Part shown: piece by piece, positions 22,796-33,595 of the stretch | Position numbering within the stretch: the stretch's first letter is position 1 | Layout: the number at the start of each line of letters is the position of its first letter | Source: Peribolospora baueri | Taxonomy: Eukaryota > Basidiomycota > Peribolosporomycetes > Peribolosporales > Peribolosporaceae | Direction of reading: 5' to 3' | DNA: 64,000 bases | Assembly (NCBI GenBank): GCA_029717555.1 | Contig: JAMDHS010000071.1 | Coordinates: 46,001-110,000 of the forward strand | Position numbers and translations under genes: made by a program | Notes under the pieces: model-generated | What the model saw: the letters and a program-made list of their open reading frames with translations, nothing else | What the model was told of the DNA's origin: nothing | Database searches by the model: none

Positions 22796-24006
22796 ATTGT
22801 CCCCGGAACGCACGCACACTCACCCTCTTGCCGCTCGCTGCCCTGTGTGACGGAGGTGTATGTTACTTAGACAAGCCGTCGCTGTGCCGGTCGTTTGGTG
22901 TCTTCGAATGAAGCTAGCTTGAATTGTCCTTGTCGTTGCGTTCTTATCTCGATCATTGGGCTGGCCGTCATGGGTGGTGAAGGAGGATGCGACTGTCTGT
23001 CCACGTATCTGCCTGCTCCCTCTCACTCACCCAATCGCCCACCCTCCTTCCGGCCTTGCTCGATGTGTCTGTCTGTCTGTCCCACTGTGTGTCTGTCCGT
23101 CTCGTGGCATACACACGCAAGTCGCTGCTTACGTCCGTCGTCGCTCGCTCGCTCGCTCGCTCGCAAGCCCGCCGCGGGGCTCGATATGAGAGAGAGAGAG
23201 TGACTCGGTCCGACTGTGACTCGACTCGACTCGTCGCTGCTTGAGCCAACGCGCCCGACGTTCGCCTTTTCTTGCTTCCATCCGGAGCTTGAACTGGACT
23301 CGACTACATTGCAATACACTACACTACAACACATACGCTATACTACAACACACTACAATACACTACACTACAACACAAACACCCTACACTACAACACAAC
23401 ACACTACACTACAATACACTACAATACACTACACTACAATACACTACAATACACTACACTACAATACACTACACTACAATACACTACACTACAACACAAA
23501 CACCCTACACTACAACACAACACACTACACTACAATACACTACAATACACTACACTACAATACACTACAATACACTACACTACAATACACTACAATACAC
23601 TACACTACAATACACTCGAGCCGGTGTTCGACCGCTGGAGTCACGTCGCACATCTTCGTCTTCCAAGCACAACCGCCACCACGGCCAACATCGACATCGA
23701 CGAGCCATTACTCCCTCCAACTTCTATCTGACAACGCCCACTCCTCCGCCACCTCTCACGCTCTCTCCGCCTCACAAGCGGCCCTAACCCTCCACCATGG
23801 CTCCCTCTCCCCCTCGTCTCGCCTCTTGAAAAGGCCCGGCCCTGCGTCGCACGCCCACCATGCACCTCCCTCTCCTCTCCTCTCCTCACAGCCGCTTTCC
23901 CCAACACCACCTCTACAAACACCTCACCCGCCAGCCCATCTTCGCGCGATCCCGATATCGCCGTTTTGTGTCCGCTTATCCATATCCTCTCACGCCCCTC
24001 CCACCC
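22796..24006. other. Repeat-rich intergenic region
   Basis: This holds the ATP5 3' end, (TCGC) and (GA) runs at about 23140-23200, and the TACAC/TACAA array described separately. The long open frames across the array (23216-24278) are produced by the stop-free repeat and are not taken as genes. Confidence 0.5.
23312..23616. repeat. TACAC/TACAA satellite-like array with 121-bp higher-order unit
   Basis: About 305 bases are built almost entirely from the pentamers CACTA, CAATA and CAACA. A diagnostic variant block (CAACACAAACACCCTACAC) occurs at 23371 and again at 23492, exactly 121 bases apart. The sequence after each is nearly identical, so the array itself has been duplicated as a larger unit. 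Confidence 0.9.
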
Positions 24007-24465
24007 ATGCCCTTCGACCCCTCTTCCACCCGCCACGTCTCTTCGTCGTCCGCGGAGAGAGCAGCTGCTCGCTCCGTAGACGACGAAGATGCCATGCCAT
24101 TCGTGCACCCCTCCCGCCTCGCCACGCAGCCCGACCATCGCCCGTTCACCTTCTCCCAACACACCCGCCACTCCAACCCACAGGGCCCACCGCCTGCTTA
24201 CAGCCCGCGGCCATCCCCGGTCCCGCGCCAGGATGCTGGAGCACCGTACGAGCCCTCCTCGTCCGTCGCCGACCTTGACGTCACCGCCGGCCCCGCTTCC
24301 ACCGGCTCCCGCTCCGGCTTGCTAGGCTTCTTCAGGAATCCAAATCGCCCGCGCCTCCGGAGGCGAGGAGCGCACGACGAGACGGCGGAAGGAGTTCCGG
24401 GTATGAAGAAGACGACGACGGCGTCGCCCTCGTCCGCCGCCGACAAGGTCGAAAGGACAGCGTGA
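24007..24465 (+). CDS. Doubtful Ser/Pro-rich hypothetical protein
   Basis: An open frame of 152 residues starts MPFDPSSTRHVSSSSAERAA. It contains a Pro-rich segment with a PPxY-type motif (GPPPAYSPRPSPV), then GLLGFFRNPNRPRLRRRGAH, and ends KVERTA. The composition resembles disordered regions of other fungal proteins here. An alternative frame further on reads SGYEEDDDGVALVRRRQGRK and then DSVIIERTAPLLPF, which looks protein-like, so the true gene may be spliced and longer. No domain is recognised. It could equally be non-coding. Confidence 0.3.
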   Translation: MPFDPSSTRHVSSSSAERAAARSVDDEDAMPFVHPSRLATQPDHRPFTFSQHTRHSNPQGPPPAYSPRPSPVPRQDAGAPYEPSSSVADLDVTAGPASTGSRSGLLGFFRNPNRPRLRRRGAHDETAEGVPGMKKTTTASPSSAADKVERTA

Positions 24466-25569
24466 TCATCGAGAGAACCGCCCCTCTCCTTCCGTTTCCC
24501 TCGTCCTCACTCTCTACTCCCATCTTCACCCTCATCGGGCCATCGAGCCGCCTTCGACCCACGTGCGCCCCGCTAGCAGTCCGACTTTCGCCTCCCATCG
24601 TCCATCCATGGTGACCTCCGCTTCCGCTGCCATCGAACCATCCGCTCGTGTCCGACACGAAGCAGGAGTGCCTTCCGACATTGCGGCCGCACCTTCGGAT
24701 GCGCGGGGAAGCGTAGCCCGACGCGGCTTGAGGGGCCCGCGAGGGCAGATATGGATGGGCCCGACGCTGGACGAGGAGGAAGAGTGAGTGGGGCGGTCGA
24801 CGAGACGGACGCCGGTCTTTGCCTTCTTCGTCTGCTCCTTCGGGTCCGAACTGAGGCGAGATGAGGTGCGGTGAGGTGAGATGAGACGAAAAGGCCCCAG
24901 ATGAAACGGCTGTGTTTATCTACCAGAAAGCAATGTCAGCGGATCGGCTTGGAGTGATCTGGCCTTGGGAAAGCCTTGACATGTTTCCAGGCCGGCCTGA
25001 CGTCCGTCATAGAGTCGCATGCAACCTCTTGACCGTCGTCGTGTGCTCTGCTGAATCGACCTGACACTAGCAAGGAGGGTAGAGAACAGGAAGGATTAGG
25101 AGTCAATCGCTGGACACCCCCCACCTCCATTTCCACTTGCTCTTCCTCGACGTGCAGACCGACCCTCTTGGAGGAGTCGGGAGAGATTGGAAGCAGCCCA
25201 TCGTGGGGAGGAGGGTCATGCTCTTGCCGCAGCAGTTGCTTTGGGCGCATGACGTCGGGGCGTGGGAAACACTGCGGCAAGTTCCGCTCCGGCTGCAGAA
25301 AGACTTTCGATCGAACGCTCCGAATTCTTCACACAGCCCGGCAGCTGACGGCAGATTAGAAGGACAAGAGTTGAGAGCCGACTTCGACTTCTCCGACGAA
25401 CGACGAACGAGCGCTTGCGTTTTTTCTTGCTTCCACCACCACCTACCCTCGTCAACGCCCGCCTGGCTCTGACCCCCATTCGCGCTGGCGCCACCTTGCC
25501 GCCGACGGCACTACTTTGCTCTTTCGCATCCCACCCCGACCCCGACGTACGAAAAACAGACGAACAACG
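24466..25569. other. Intergenic region upstream of ARB1
   Basis: About 1.1 kb. A short open frame at 24563-24787 (ends GLRGPRGQIWMGPTLDEEEE) may be an exon of the doubtful gene before it. The 3' part presumably holds the ARB1 promoter. Nothing else is recognised. Confidence 0.4.
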
Positions 25570-28347
25570 ATGGCTCCCTCCGCGTCCAAGCAGAAGAGAC
25601 AGGCGTGAGTTTTCTTGGCCCCGTCAGACTGAGATGGGTGGCGAGGTCGTCGTGAAATACGGTGGTGGGTGGGCTGACTCCTCGCCCCCTTCCTACCTCA
25701 CAGCGAGAGGGCTGCTAAGACCGCGGCCAAGGTCTCTTCCAAGGGCACCGCCACCTCCGCCACCAGCTCGGCGAACGGTTCGAGCGTCAACACGCCTCTC
25801 ACTTCCGTCTCCGCCAACACGAGCACCGACGACCTGAACGCGATGGCAAAGCTCCGCATTGCCACCGACCGCTCCGCCAGTGGCGTCCTCAGTTCCGACC
25901 CGCAGAGCCGCGACATTCACATCGACAACTACACCATGTCTTTCCACGGACGCCTCCTCATCGACGGCGCAAATATCGAGCTGAACTACGGCCAAAGGTG
26001 AGTTTCTTCCGCGTTTGGCCGCGTTGGTGTCCATCTTCGACGCTCTGACCACGTTCCCTTTCTTTGTTCACGTCAGGTACGGTCTTCTCGGCGAGAACGG
26101 GTGTGGCAAGACGACCTTTTTGGACTCGCTCGCGGAACGTGACGTGGAAATCCCTCAGCACATCGATGTGAGTCAAGGTGAATTGCGAGGCCCCTGGAAG
26201 GGCTCAGACAGTTTTGTTTGACCAAACCGTCTTTCACTGTCTCTGCTAGATTTATCTCGTCAAGGGCGAGGCCGAACCGTCGGACGTCGACGCGCTCGAG
26301 TACATCATCGCCTCGGCCAAGGAGAAGGTCGCCCGCCTGGAAAAGGAGATTGAGGATATGTCCGTGGCGGACGAGATCGACGACCTCGCGCTCGAGGCCA
26401 AGTACGAAGAACTGGAGGAGATGGACCCTTCGACTTTTGAGGCCAAGGCCGGCTCCATCCTTCACGGTCTCGGCTTCTCTCAAGAGATGATGAAGAAGCC
26501 GACCAAGGACATGTCCGGTGGTTGGAGGATGCGCGTCTCGCTTGCTCGCGCCCTCTTCGTCAAGCCCCACCTGCTGCTCCTCGACGAGCCGACGAACCAC
26601 CTCGACTTGGAGGCTGTCGTCTGGCTCGAGGCTTATCTCTCCACCTACAACCACATCCTCGTCATCACTTCGCACTCCCAAGACTTTATGGACAACGTGA
26701 GTCCTTTAACGTCTACGGTGCTTCTTTGGTCTTGTTAGTGCTCTCGCTCACCCTCACCCTCACACACTGACTGGTCACCGCAGGTCTGCACCAACATCAT
26801 GGACATCACGTTGAAGAAGAAGATGCTCTACTACGGTGGTAACTACTCCACCTACGTGCGGACCAAGACGGAGAACGAGGTGAACCAGATGAAGGCGTAC
26901 CAGAAGCAGCAAGACGAAATTCGTGAGTGGACTCGATTCGATCGCAAGGACTCGTTGTCCCCCCTTCTTTTATTGACCGTCCCATCGACCGCCTCCCTCC
27001 AGAGCACATCAAAAAGTTCATCGCGTCTGCCGGTACGTACGCGAACCTGGTCAAACAAGCCAAGTCAAAGCAGAAGATCATCGACAAGATGGAGGCCGCC
27101 GGCTTGGTGGAGAAAGTGGAGCAACCCAAGCAGCTTCGCTTCCACTTCGAGGACGTGCGCAAGTTGCCGCCGCCGATTATCGCTTTCAACGATGTCGCGT
27201 TCAGCTACTCGGGCAAGAAGGAGGATTTCCTTTACAAGGACCTCAGCTTTGGTATCGAGTGAGTATTAGCCGCTAGCACCACCGTTCACCTTGTGTCGGT
27301 TAGGTAAGCCTGAGGCTCGTAGTCGGTGCGCTGACCCTGCACCCGATGTCTTCTTGTCGCCCCTTGCGTAGCATGGACTCTCGAGTAGCCATCGTCGGCC
27401 AGAACGGCACGGGCAAATCGACGCTGCTGAACCTGATCACCGGTGCTCTGACGCCGGTCGAAGGCTCGATCCAGCGCCACGCCGGCCTCAAGTTGGCTAA
27501 GTACTCGCAGCACTCTGCGGACCAGCTGCCGTACGACAAGTCTCCGATCGAGTATTTCCAATCCAAGTACGCGGCAAAGTTCCCGGAGAAGGACATACAG
27601 TTCTGGAGGCAACAGATCGGCCGCTTCGGTCTCTCGGGCTCGCACCAGACTAGCCCCATCTCTCAGCTCTCCGACGGTCTGCGCAACCGGGTCGTCTTCT
27701 CCCAGTTGGCGATGGAGCAGCCGCACGTCTTGCTTCTCGGTGCGTTTGCGGTCTGCTTTTGTGTCCGTCGTCTGCCGACCGTGGCCGTGGCTGTGAGCGT
27801 TGCGGGTATTCTTTTTTTGGGCACTGACCCGTCTTACGTCTTACTTGTTCATCATCCCTGCAGACGAGCCGACGAACCACTTGGACATGGGCTCTATCGA
27901 TGCGTTGGCCAACGCCATCAAGGACTTTGCGGGCGGCGTCGTGGTGAGTGGATCTCGTCCAGCGTCGCGCACCATCGCATTACACGCTGACCCCTGTTCC
28001 GTCCCTGCCGTCCCACGCACGCGCGACAGATCGTCTCGCACGACTTCCGACTCATTTCGCAGGTGGCCGAGGAGCTGTGGGAGGTCAAGGACCGCAAGAT
28101 CGTCAACTTGACCAAGCAGGACGTGGATATCACGACGTACAAGAAGAAGCTCGCTCAGAACTCGATGGCGGCCATCGAGAAGGTGCGTATTGGCCACAGT
28201 GTTGGTCGGTCGGTCGCTCGAGAGACGTGAGGCCGTGCGCAGGCGCCCGTGTCCCTGACGATAGAAGCTTTTTTTTTTGTTTTTTTCCCGCCTTCGCATC
28301 CACAGGCCAAGCTGGTCTCCAAGCGTTCCGGCAAAGGCATCGCCTGA
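25570..28347 (+). CDS. ARB1: ABC-F ATPase ARB1 (ribosome biogenesis / translation)
   Basis: Arb1 is a soluble ABC-F protein with two ATPase domains and no membrane segments; it works in ribosome biogenesis and ribosome rescue. The start is [12 protein letters not shown] with a basic Ser/Ala-rich lead. ABC1 has Walker [11 protein letters not shown], signature [16 protein letters not shown] and Walker [14 protein letters not shown]. The linker contains [10 protein letters not shown] and [23 protein letters not shown]2 has Walker [15 protein letters not shown], signature [17 protein letters not shown] (the LSDG variant typical of Arb1), Walker [21 protein letters not shown] and switch [12 protein letters not shown]. 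The C-terminus is [12 protein letters not shown] before TGA at 28345. About nine introns interrupt it; two sit just before conserved ATPase motifs. Length is about 610-620 residues, normal for the family. Confidence 0.96.
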
Positions 28348-28741
28348 ATCACTTTCGAATACCCTTCCTTACTTCGCTGTCCATCTCCCCAGTCCTCCTT
28401 CCCTGCCTCGCTAGCCTTCCCTAGCACAGACACCCCCTCGTCTGTTTCGCGCAGCCACCTGGCATGGCGCTACCGCATGTATCTCGATTCGGTCCCGGCT
28501 CCAAAATGCATCATAGACGTTTTTCATCTTTGTCGTCTCTCTGCCTTTTGTCCTTTTTTTCTTTCTTCCTTTCTTTAGCTTTTTTTTCGACTTGACCCCC
28601 AGGCGTCGTCCGCGGCGACTTTAGATTAAAAATACGAGGACAAGCATCCTTGTTCCACCATCTAAGAACGACACCCATTCCTCCACCGTGTCAAAAAAGG
28701 TGAAATGGGGGGAGGAGATATACCGGCGTGGGCCGTCTATT
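28348..28741. other. Convergent 3' region of ARB1 and NDK
   Basis: 394 bases with T-rich runs (28550-28590) fitting two 3' untranslated regions and poly(A) sites. No gene is seen. Confidence 0.5.
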
Positions 28742-29592
28742 CTACTCGTACACCCAAACGTCCTGGGCCTTCTTGTAGGAGATGACGCCTTCCTGTCCGA
28801 ACCAGAGGGAGATCTCCTTCTTGGCCGACTCGACAGCGTCACTGCAGACGATGATGACATCCATCCAGCCTCATTCGTCAGCATCCATGCGGCACCCACA
28901 ACGCAGACGAGGGGAGCAAGGACTCACGAGCCGTGGCAGATGTTGCGGCCGACATCAATGGCGAAGTCGCCGCGGATGGTGCCGGGAGCCGAGGCGAGCG
29001 GGTTGGTGGCACCAAGCATGGCACGACCTGAATGAGTGGTGCGCAGATAGAGGGAGAGGGAAAAAAATGTTAAGAGGGGGGCGTTGTGCTGTGCTGTGCG
29101 ACCGGGTGATTGGAAGGTCGTCTTCTCACTCACCCTGCTTGACGACGTCCTTGCCCTGCCACACCATGGCGACGACGGGGCCAGAGGACATGTAAGAGAT
29201 GAGGCCGTTGAAGAAGCCCTTGCCCTTGAGGTCGGCGTAGTGCTGCTCGAGGTGCTCCTTGGTGGGGTGGACCATCTTCATGGCCACAAGGGTGAAGCCT
29301 CGCTTCTCGAAGCGGGAGATGATCTCACCGACGAGGCCACGCTGGACGCCGTCTGCGTTGCAAGATAGTGCGACAACACACGTAAAGGAAAGGCAGACCG
29401 ATGGAGAGAAGTTGGTGAGGAGTTAGCGGCAGCCAAAGGCCAGGCTTGATCGACGTCGCCACACGCACCAGGCTTGATCATGATGTAGGCTGGTCAGGCG
29501 TAGGAGAGAAAACGATGATGAGCGTGGCAGTCCTGGTGGGATAGCAGACACTAAAAGCAACACAGCACCCGCTCACTCTGCTCGGTGGCCAT
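28742..29592 (-). CDS. YNK1: Nucleoside diphosphate kinase
   Basis: NDK moves the gamma-phosphate of ATP to other nucleoside diphosphates through a phosphohistidine. Five exons (29577-29592, 29469-29489, 29134-29352, 28928-29027, 28742-28841) total 456 nt, giving 151 residues, the usual length. The chain starts [20 protein letters not shown] and contains [58 protein letters not shown] and the active-site His in [16 protein letters not shown]. It ends DVWVYE. The first two coding exons are only 16 and 21 nt. The gene is divergent from PAH1 and convergent with ARB1. Confidence 0.97.
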
Positions 29593-29871
29593 TTTGGACG
29601 ATGAGGATGCGCGTTCGGAGGGTAGGGGCAAGGCAGAACGAGGGGGATGGAGGAAGAAGGAACGGGTGAGAGGCCAGTTGGACGTTAATGAAGGCCTCAT
29701 CCGTTGGGCACGTGCCCGTCTTCCTGCTGCGGCTGCGGCCGTGGCTGCGGTCGCCACTGGCCCAAACGCTGGTGATCGATCACGTGCGTTTCAGTCGTTA
29801 GGTTGACTGCCGCCGTGTAGCGGGGATGATGACGATGTCTCCCTCCTCCTCCTCACCGTCTCTCCGCCGCC
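29593..29871. promoter_or_regulatory. Shared upstream region of NDK and PAH1
   Basis: 279 bases lie between divergent starts. A GTGATCGATCACGTG stretch at about 29771-29785 contains the palindrome TGATCGATCA and an adjacent CACGTG E-box. The E-box is a plausible bHLH site, but its use is not shown. Confidence 0.5.
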
Positions 29872-32800
29872 ATGCAGCTCGCCCTTCGGGCCCTCTCGTC
29901 GGTGTACAACACCATCACACCTAACGTCGGCATCAATGCCGCCACCCTGTCCGGCGCGATCGACGTCATCGTTGTCGAGCGCGAGGTTGAGTACTCCGAG
30001 GACGAGGACGAGGACGATGCGGCCGGCGATGAGCAAAGAATCCCGAAAGGACAGCAACAGGGGAAGAAGAAGCGGCGGGTTAAGAAGAAGAGAATGGAGC
30101 TCGCCTGCACTCCTTTTCATGTGCGCTTTGGAAAGATGAGCGTTTTGAGGCCTGCGGAGAGAATGGTGAGCTAGCGCGCATCCCTGTCGGCCACCCGCCT
30201 CTCTTGTCCATACATTCCAGCAGCCGTCGAGTACGCGGCTTGACCGGTGTTGCTCATGCTCTCTCTTTGTCTTTTTGGCTTGCGTGTTTGTGGCCAACAG
30301 GTCACACTCCACCTCAACGGTTCCTTAGAGCCTCTCCCCTTCGTTATGAAGATCGGCGAGGCCGGTGAAGCCTTCTTCGTCTTCGAAGTCGATGAGGAGG
30401 AAGAGGGCGAGGTGCCAGCCGACTTGACGACCAGTCCGATCCTCGGACCGAAACGAGAGCCGTCGATTCCCGACGACCAACTCAAGGTTCATGCCGGAGG
30501 TTAGAGAGCGATCGTGATCGGCCGTGAGAAATTCAATGCAGGTTTACTGATCGTCCGAATGCGCTTTTCTGGTTCATACCTTTAGATATACGGCTGGATA
30601 TGGCCGGGTACAACACTTCAGAAGAAGACGAGATGCTTGCCAAGGAAGCAGCTGCTCAGTTTCGAGCAGAGCACGCCTTGGAGGCAGAGTCCAGCCGTTC
30701 CGAAGGTGATGTTGCCACCTTCGACGGGGACGTCCCCGCGTTACGAGATGCGGCGACAAGCCGCGCGGACGACGTCTCCGATGTAGTCAACACCGATGTG
30801 GCGAACATGGTGTCAGTACTCGGTCAAGAGGCCGATTTCGAAAAGCTCGCGAGGTTGGCCAGCGTACATCCTTCATCGTCCGGATCGAGCCTCGAGGACG
30901 CTAGCGCAGCCAAAGATACTTCGCTACGAAGAAGCGCCTCCATGGGACCGGAGCAGGAGGTGCTCTCTCTGCCAGCCGCAGTCGCGCGGCCACCCTCGCC
31001 AGAGCGCAAGGAAGTGAAGCGTTCCCAGACGGACACAGCCCTTATCACGTCGAACATTCAAACCGACGGTGCGCCACCAGAGGAGAAAAGGAGGACGAAG
31101 ACGTATGTCAAAACGCTCCGTCTCACTTCGGACCAGCTCAAGTCGCTAAACCTCAAGAAAGGCGCCAACATGATCACCTTCAGTGTGACCTCTTCCTATT
31201 CCGGCGTGGCCATCTGTACGGCACGTATCTTCCTCTGGGAGTCGTCCTACCAGGTCGTGGTGAGCGACATCGACGGGACGATCACAAAGTCGGACGCCCT
31301 CGGCCACGTTTTGACCATGATCGGCCGCGACTGGACCCATCTCGGCGTGGCCAAGCTCTACACCGACATCGCGAGGAATGGATACCGGCTGATGTACCTC
31401 ACAAGCCGCGCCATCGGTCAGGCGGACGTGACGAGGGACTATTTGAAGGGCATTCGACAAAACGGGTATCAGTTGCCGGATGGTCCGGTGATCATGAGCC
31501 CAGACCGGCTCATGGCCAGCTTGCATCGGTGAGTTGTTGTGCGTCAGTCGTTTGTGATACGTGCGCGGCTCTAATGAATAAAAAAAAACCTTGTCTCGTC
31601 CTCGATCGCAGGGAGGTCATCCTTCGAAAACCGGAAGTGTTTAAGATGGCCTGTCTCCGCGACATCGGCCGCCTGTTCGGCGTCGACTCGCGAACAGAAG
31701 CCGGCCCGGACAACATTTCGTCCGTCTCCGCGAGTTCAACGCCAAAGACTGGCTCCGAGAATACACCGGGCCTCTCCAGCGTGCCCTTTCCTTCATCCCC
31801 TTCGAATGCCAACGGGTCGATACCCGCGACTGGCCAGCTTGAGACACAGCGGCCAGGTCATCCCTTCTACGCCGGCTTCGGAAATCGCATCACGGACGCG
31901 CTCAGCTACCGCTCGGTCGGGATACCCAGCTCTAAAATCTTCACCATCGACTCATACGGTGAGGTGAAGATGGAGCTATTAGCACTTGCCGGGTACACGA
32001 GCTCGTGGGTGTCTTCCTCGTCATTGGCCGAGAGAAATTCGCAATCGGTCACGCGTACTTTTGCTCATGTTATCTCCTGCTCTCATTCCACCGGCAGCTA
32101 CATCCACATGACTGACCTCGTGGACCTGATGTTCCCGCCGATCCTCGCCACCTCCCAACCTGGCACGGGCCCGATGCCCGAGTTCACGGACTTCAACTAT
32201 TGGCGTGCTCCGATCGATGAAGTCGAGCTACCGTCCGATCTCGAACTCCTTCCCTCTCTTCCCTCTTCGCCCACGTTATCCGCTCGGAGCGGTAGGAGCG
32301 CCAGAAGCGATTCGAGCGTTGCCGAGAAAGCTGAGCAGAGGAGGGGAAGGTTGGCGCGGCTGGGGCTGGGCAGCTTCAGTCTCAGCAGGAGAAGCTCGAC
32401 GCAGACGGTGGCTGGAACGTCCGGTGTCCAGCAGGGGGCGCCACAGCATAACGGCATGCCCATCAAGGGCCAGAACGCCAGCGCTCCTGACCTTGGCGTA
32501 CCCGCACACGATGCTGGCGGCGGCGGCGGACAGGAGACGGCGACGGTAAGCCCCGCGACGAGCTACGGTAGCGGAAGGATGGTGTGGTCGTCCGGTTTGG
32601 GCGGGCGAGCTCGCAGCGGGACGATTGACAGCGCCAAGAGCGACGAGACGGCCACGAGTAGCAAGATGGGCTCGAGGAGGGCACACTCGCGCGCGAGCAG
32701 CGGCAGTCCGCTCGTCGGACCGGTCATCAGCGCGGACGAGTTGAGCGATGAGGACGACGACGTGAGCGAGCCTGGCTGGGCGAGGCGGGCGAGGAAGAAG

Positions 32801-32977
32801 GATGCGGATGGCGCTGGGGAGGAGGAAGAAGAGAAGGATGAGGGAGGGGAGGAAGAGGAAGACGGAAGCGAAAACGACAGGAAGGTGGTAGACAACGCGG
32901 ACAACGTCATAGATGAGGAGGACGACCCTCTGCTCGCTACGGGCGAGATGGACTTTGAAGGAGCGCCTTACTTGTGA
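29872..32977 (+). CDS. PAH1: Phosphatidate phosphatase (lipin)
   Basis: Pah1/lipin is a Mg2+-dependent phosphatidate phosphatase that makes diacylglycerol at the ER/nuclear membrane and controls lipid storage. Five exons (29872-30165, 30301-30499, 30586-31528, 31612-32004, 32098-32977) total 2709 nt and encode 902 residues. The N-LIP domain begins MQLALRALSSVYNTITPNVG and continues after a Lys/Asp-rich insert (LACTPFHVRFGKM, VTLHLNGSLEPLPFVMKIGE). The C-LIP HAD domain follows KTYVKTLRLTSDQLKSLNLK and has the catalytic DxDxT in VVVSDIDGTITKSDALGHV, then YLTSRAIGQADVTRDYLKGI and FYAGFGNRITDALSYRSVGI. FTDFNYWRAP, with the Trp conserved in fungal Pah1, follows. The tail is Ser-rich then strongly acidic, fitting the acidic tail that contacts Nem1-Spo7. 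Confidence 0.95.
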
Positions 32978-33595
32978 ACAGCCTCATCCACCCGTAGACA
33001 CGCGCACGACCGACCTACACACATTCATCTGCTTCATCGTTGCTCATACAAGATCACCATCATCATATATCATCCCAATCATATCAGAGTCGGGCCACTT
33101 TCTCTCTCTCTCTCCTGCCTTCCTTTCGTCGCCTTGAACACACGCCAATCGCCTCCACTTGCTCGCCTTGCAATCCTTCCTGCCGTTGAACTTGACCTGC
33201 TCTCGGTGCTTTTCCCCGGCTTTCGTTTTGTCGTTGCTGGTCATCTATCGGTCTCTCTCTCTCTCTCTTTTGTGGTCTGCCTAATCCGTAGCTTTCTTTC
33301 ACTGTACGATTACCATAGAAGCCACCTTCTTCCTCCCGTCTTTCTGGACGCAGGCGAGTGTGTGAGAGGTCTCGACTTGCGTCTACGCGATTGAGTGTCT
33401 GTCTATACGCAACGGCAACGGCAGCAAGAGCACTAAGCCGACAACGGAGATGAGAGATACTAGGTACAATTACGATGTGGTGGTGGTTCATGTTGCAGTG
33501 GTGACCGACGATGAAGCAAATAGTCCCTTCCGTGACTCCTCTCGTTCCTCTATTCGCTCTCTCCAACTTCGCCCGCCCGTTCGCCCATCCATCCA
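32978..33595. other. Convergent intergenic region
   Basis: 618 bases between PAH1 and the DUF1279 gene, with (TC) runs near 33105 and 33255. It probably consists of 3' untranslated regions. No gene is supported. Confidence 0.45.

Noticed and set aside
23312-23616. CRISPR-like repeat array
   Set aside because: Repeats are contiguous pentamers with no unique spacers, and this is a eukaryotic genome.
23216-24278. Long + strand open frames with Tyr/Asn/Thr/Leu repeats
   Set aside because: They are created by the stop-free TACAC/TACAA array. The same pattern appears in two overlapping frames, and there is no start or domain outside the repeat.
29793-30312. Minus-strand 173-residue frame over the PAH1 start
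   Set aside because: Antisense to the well-supported N-LIP exon; no features of its own.
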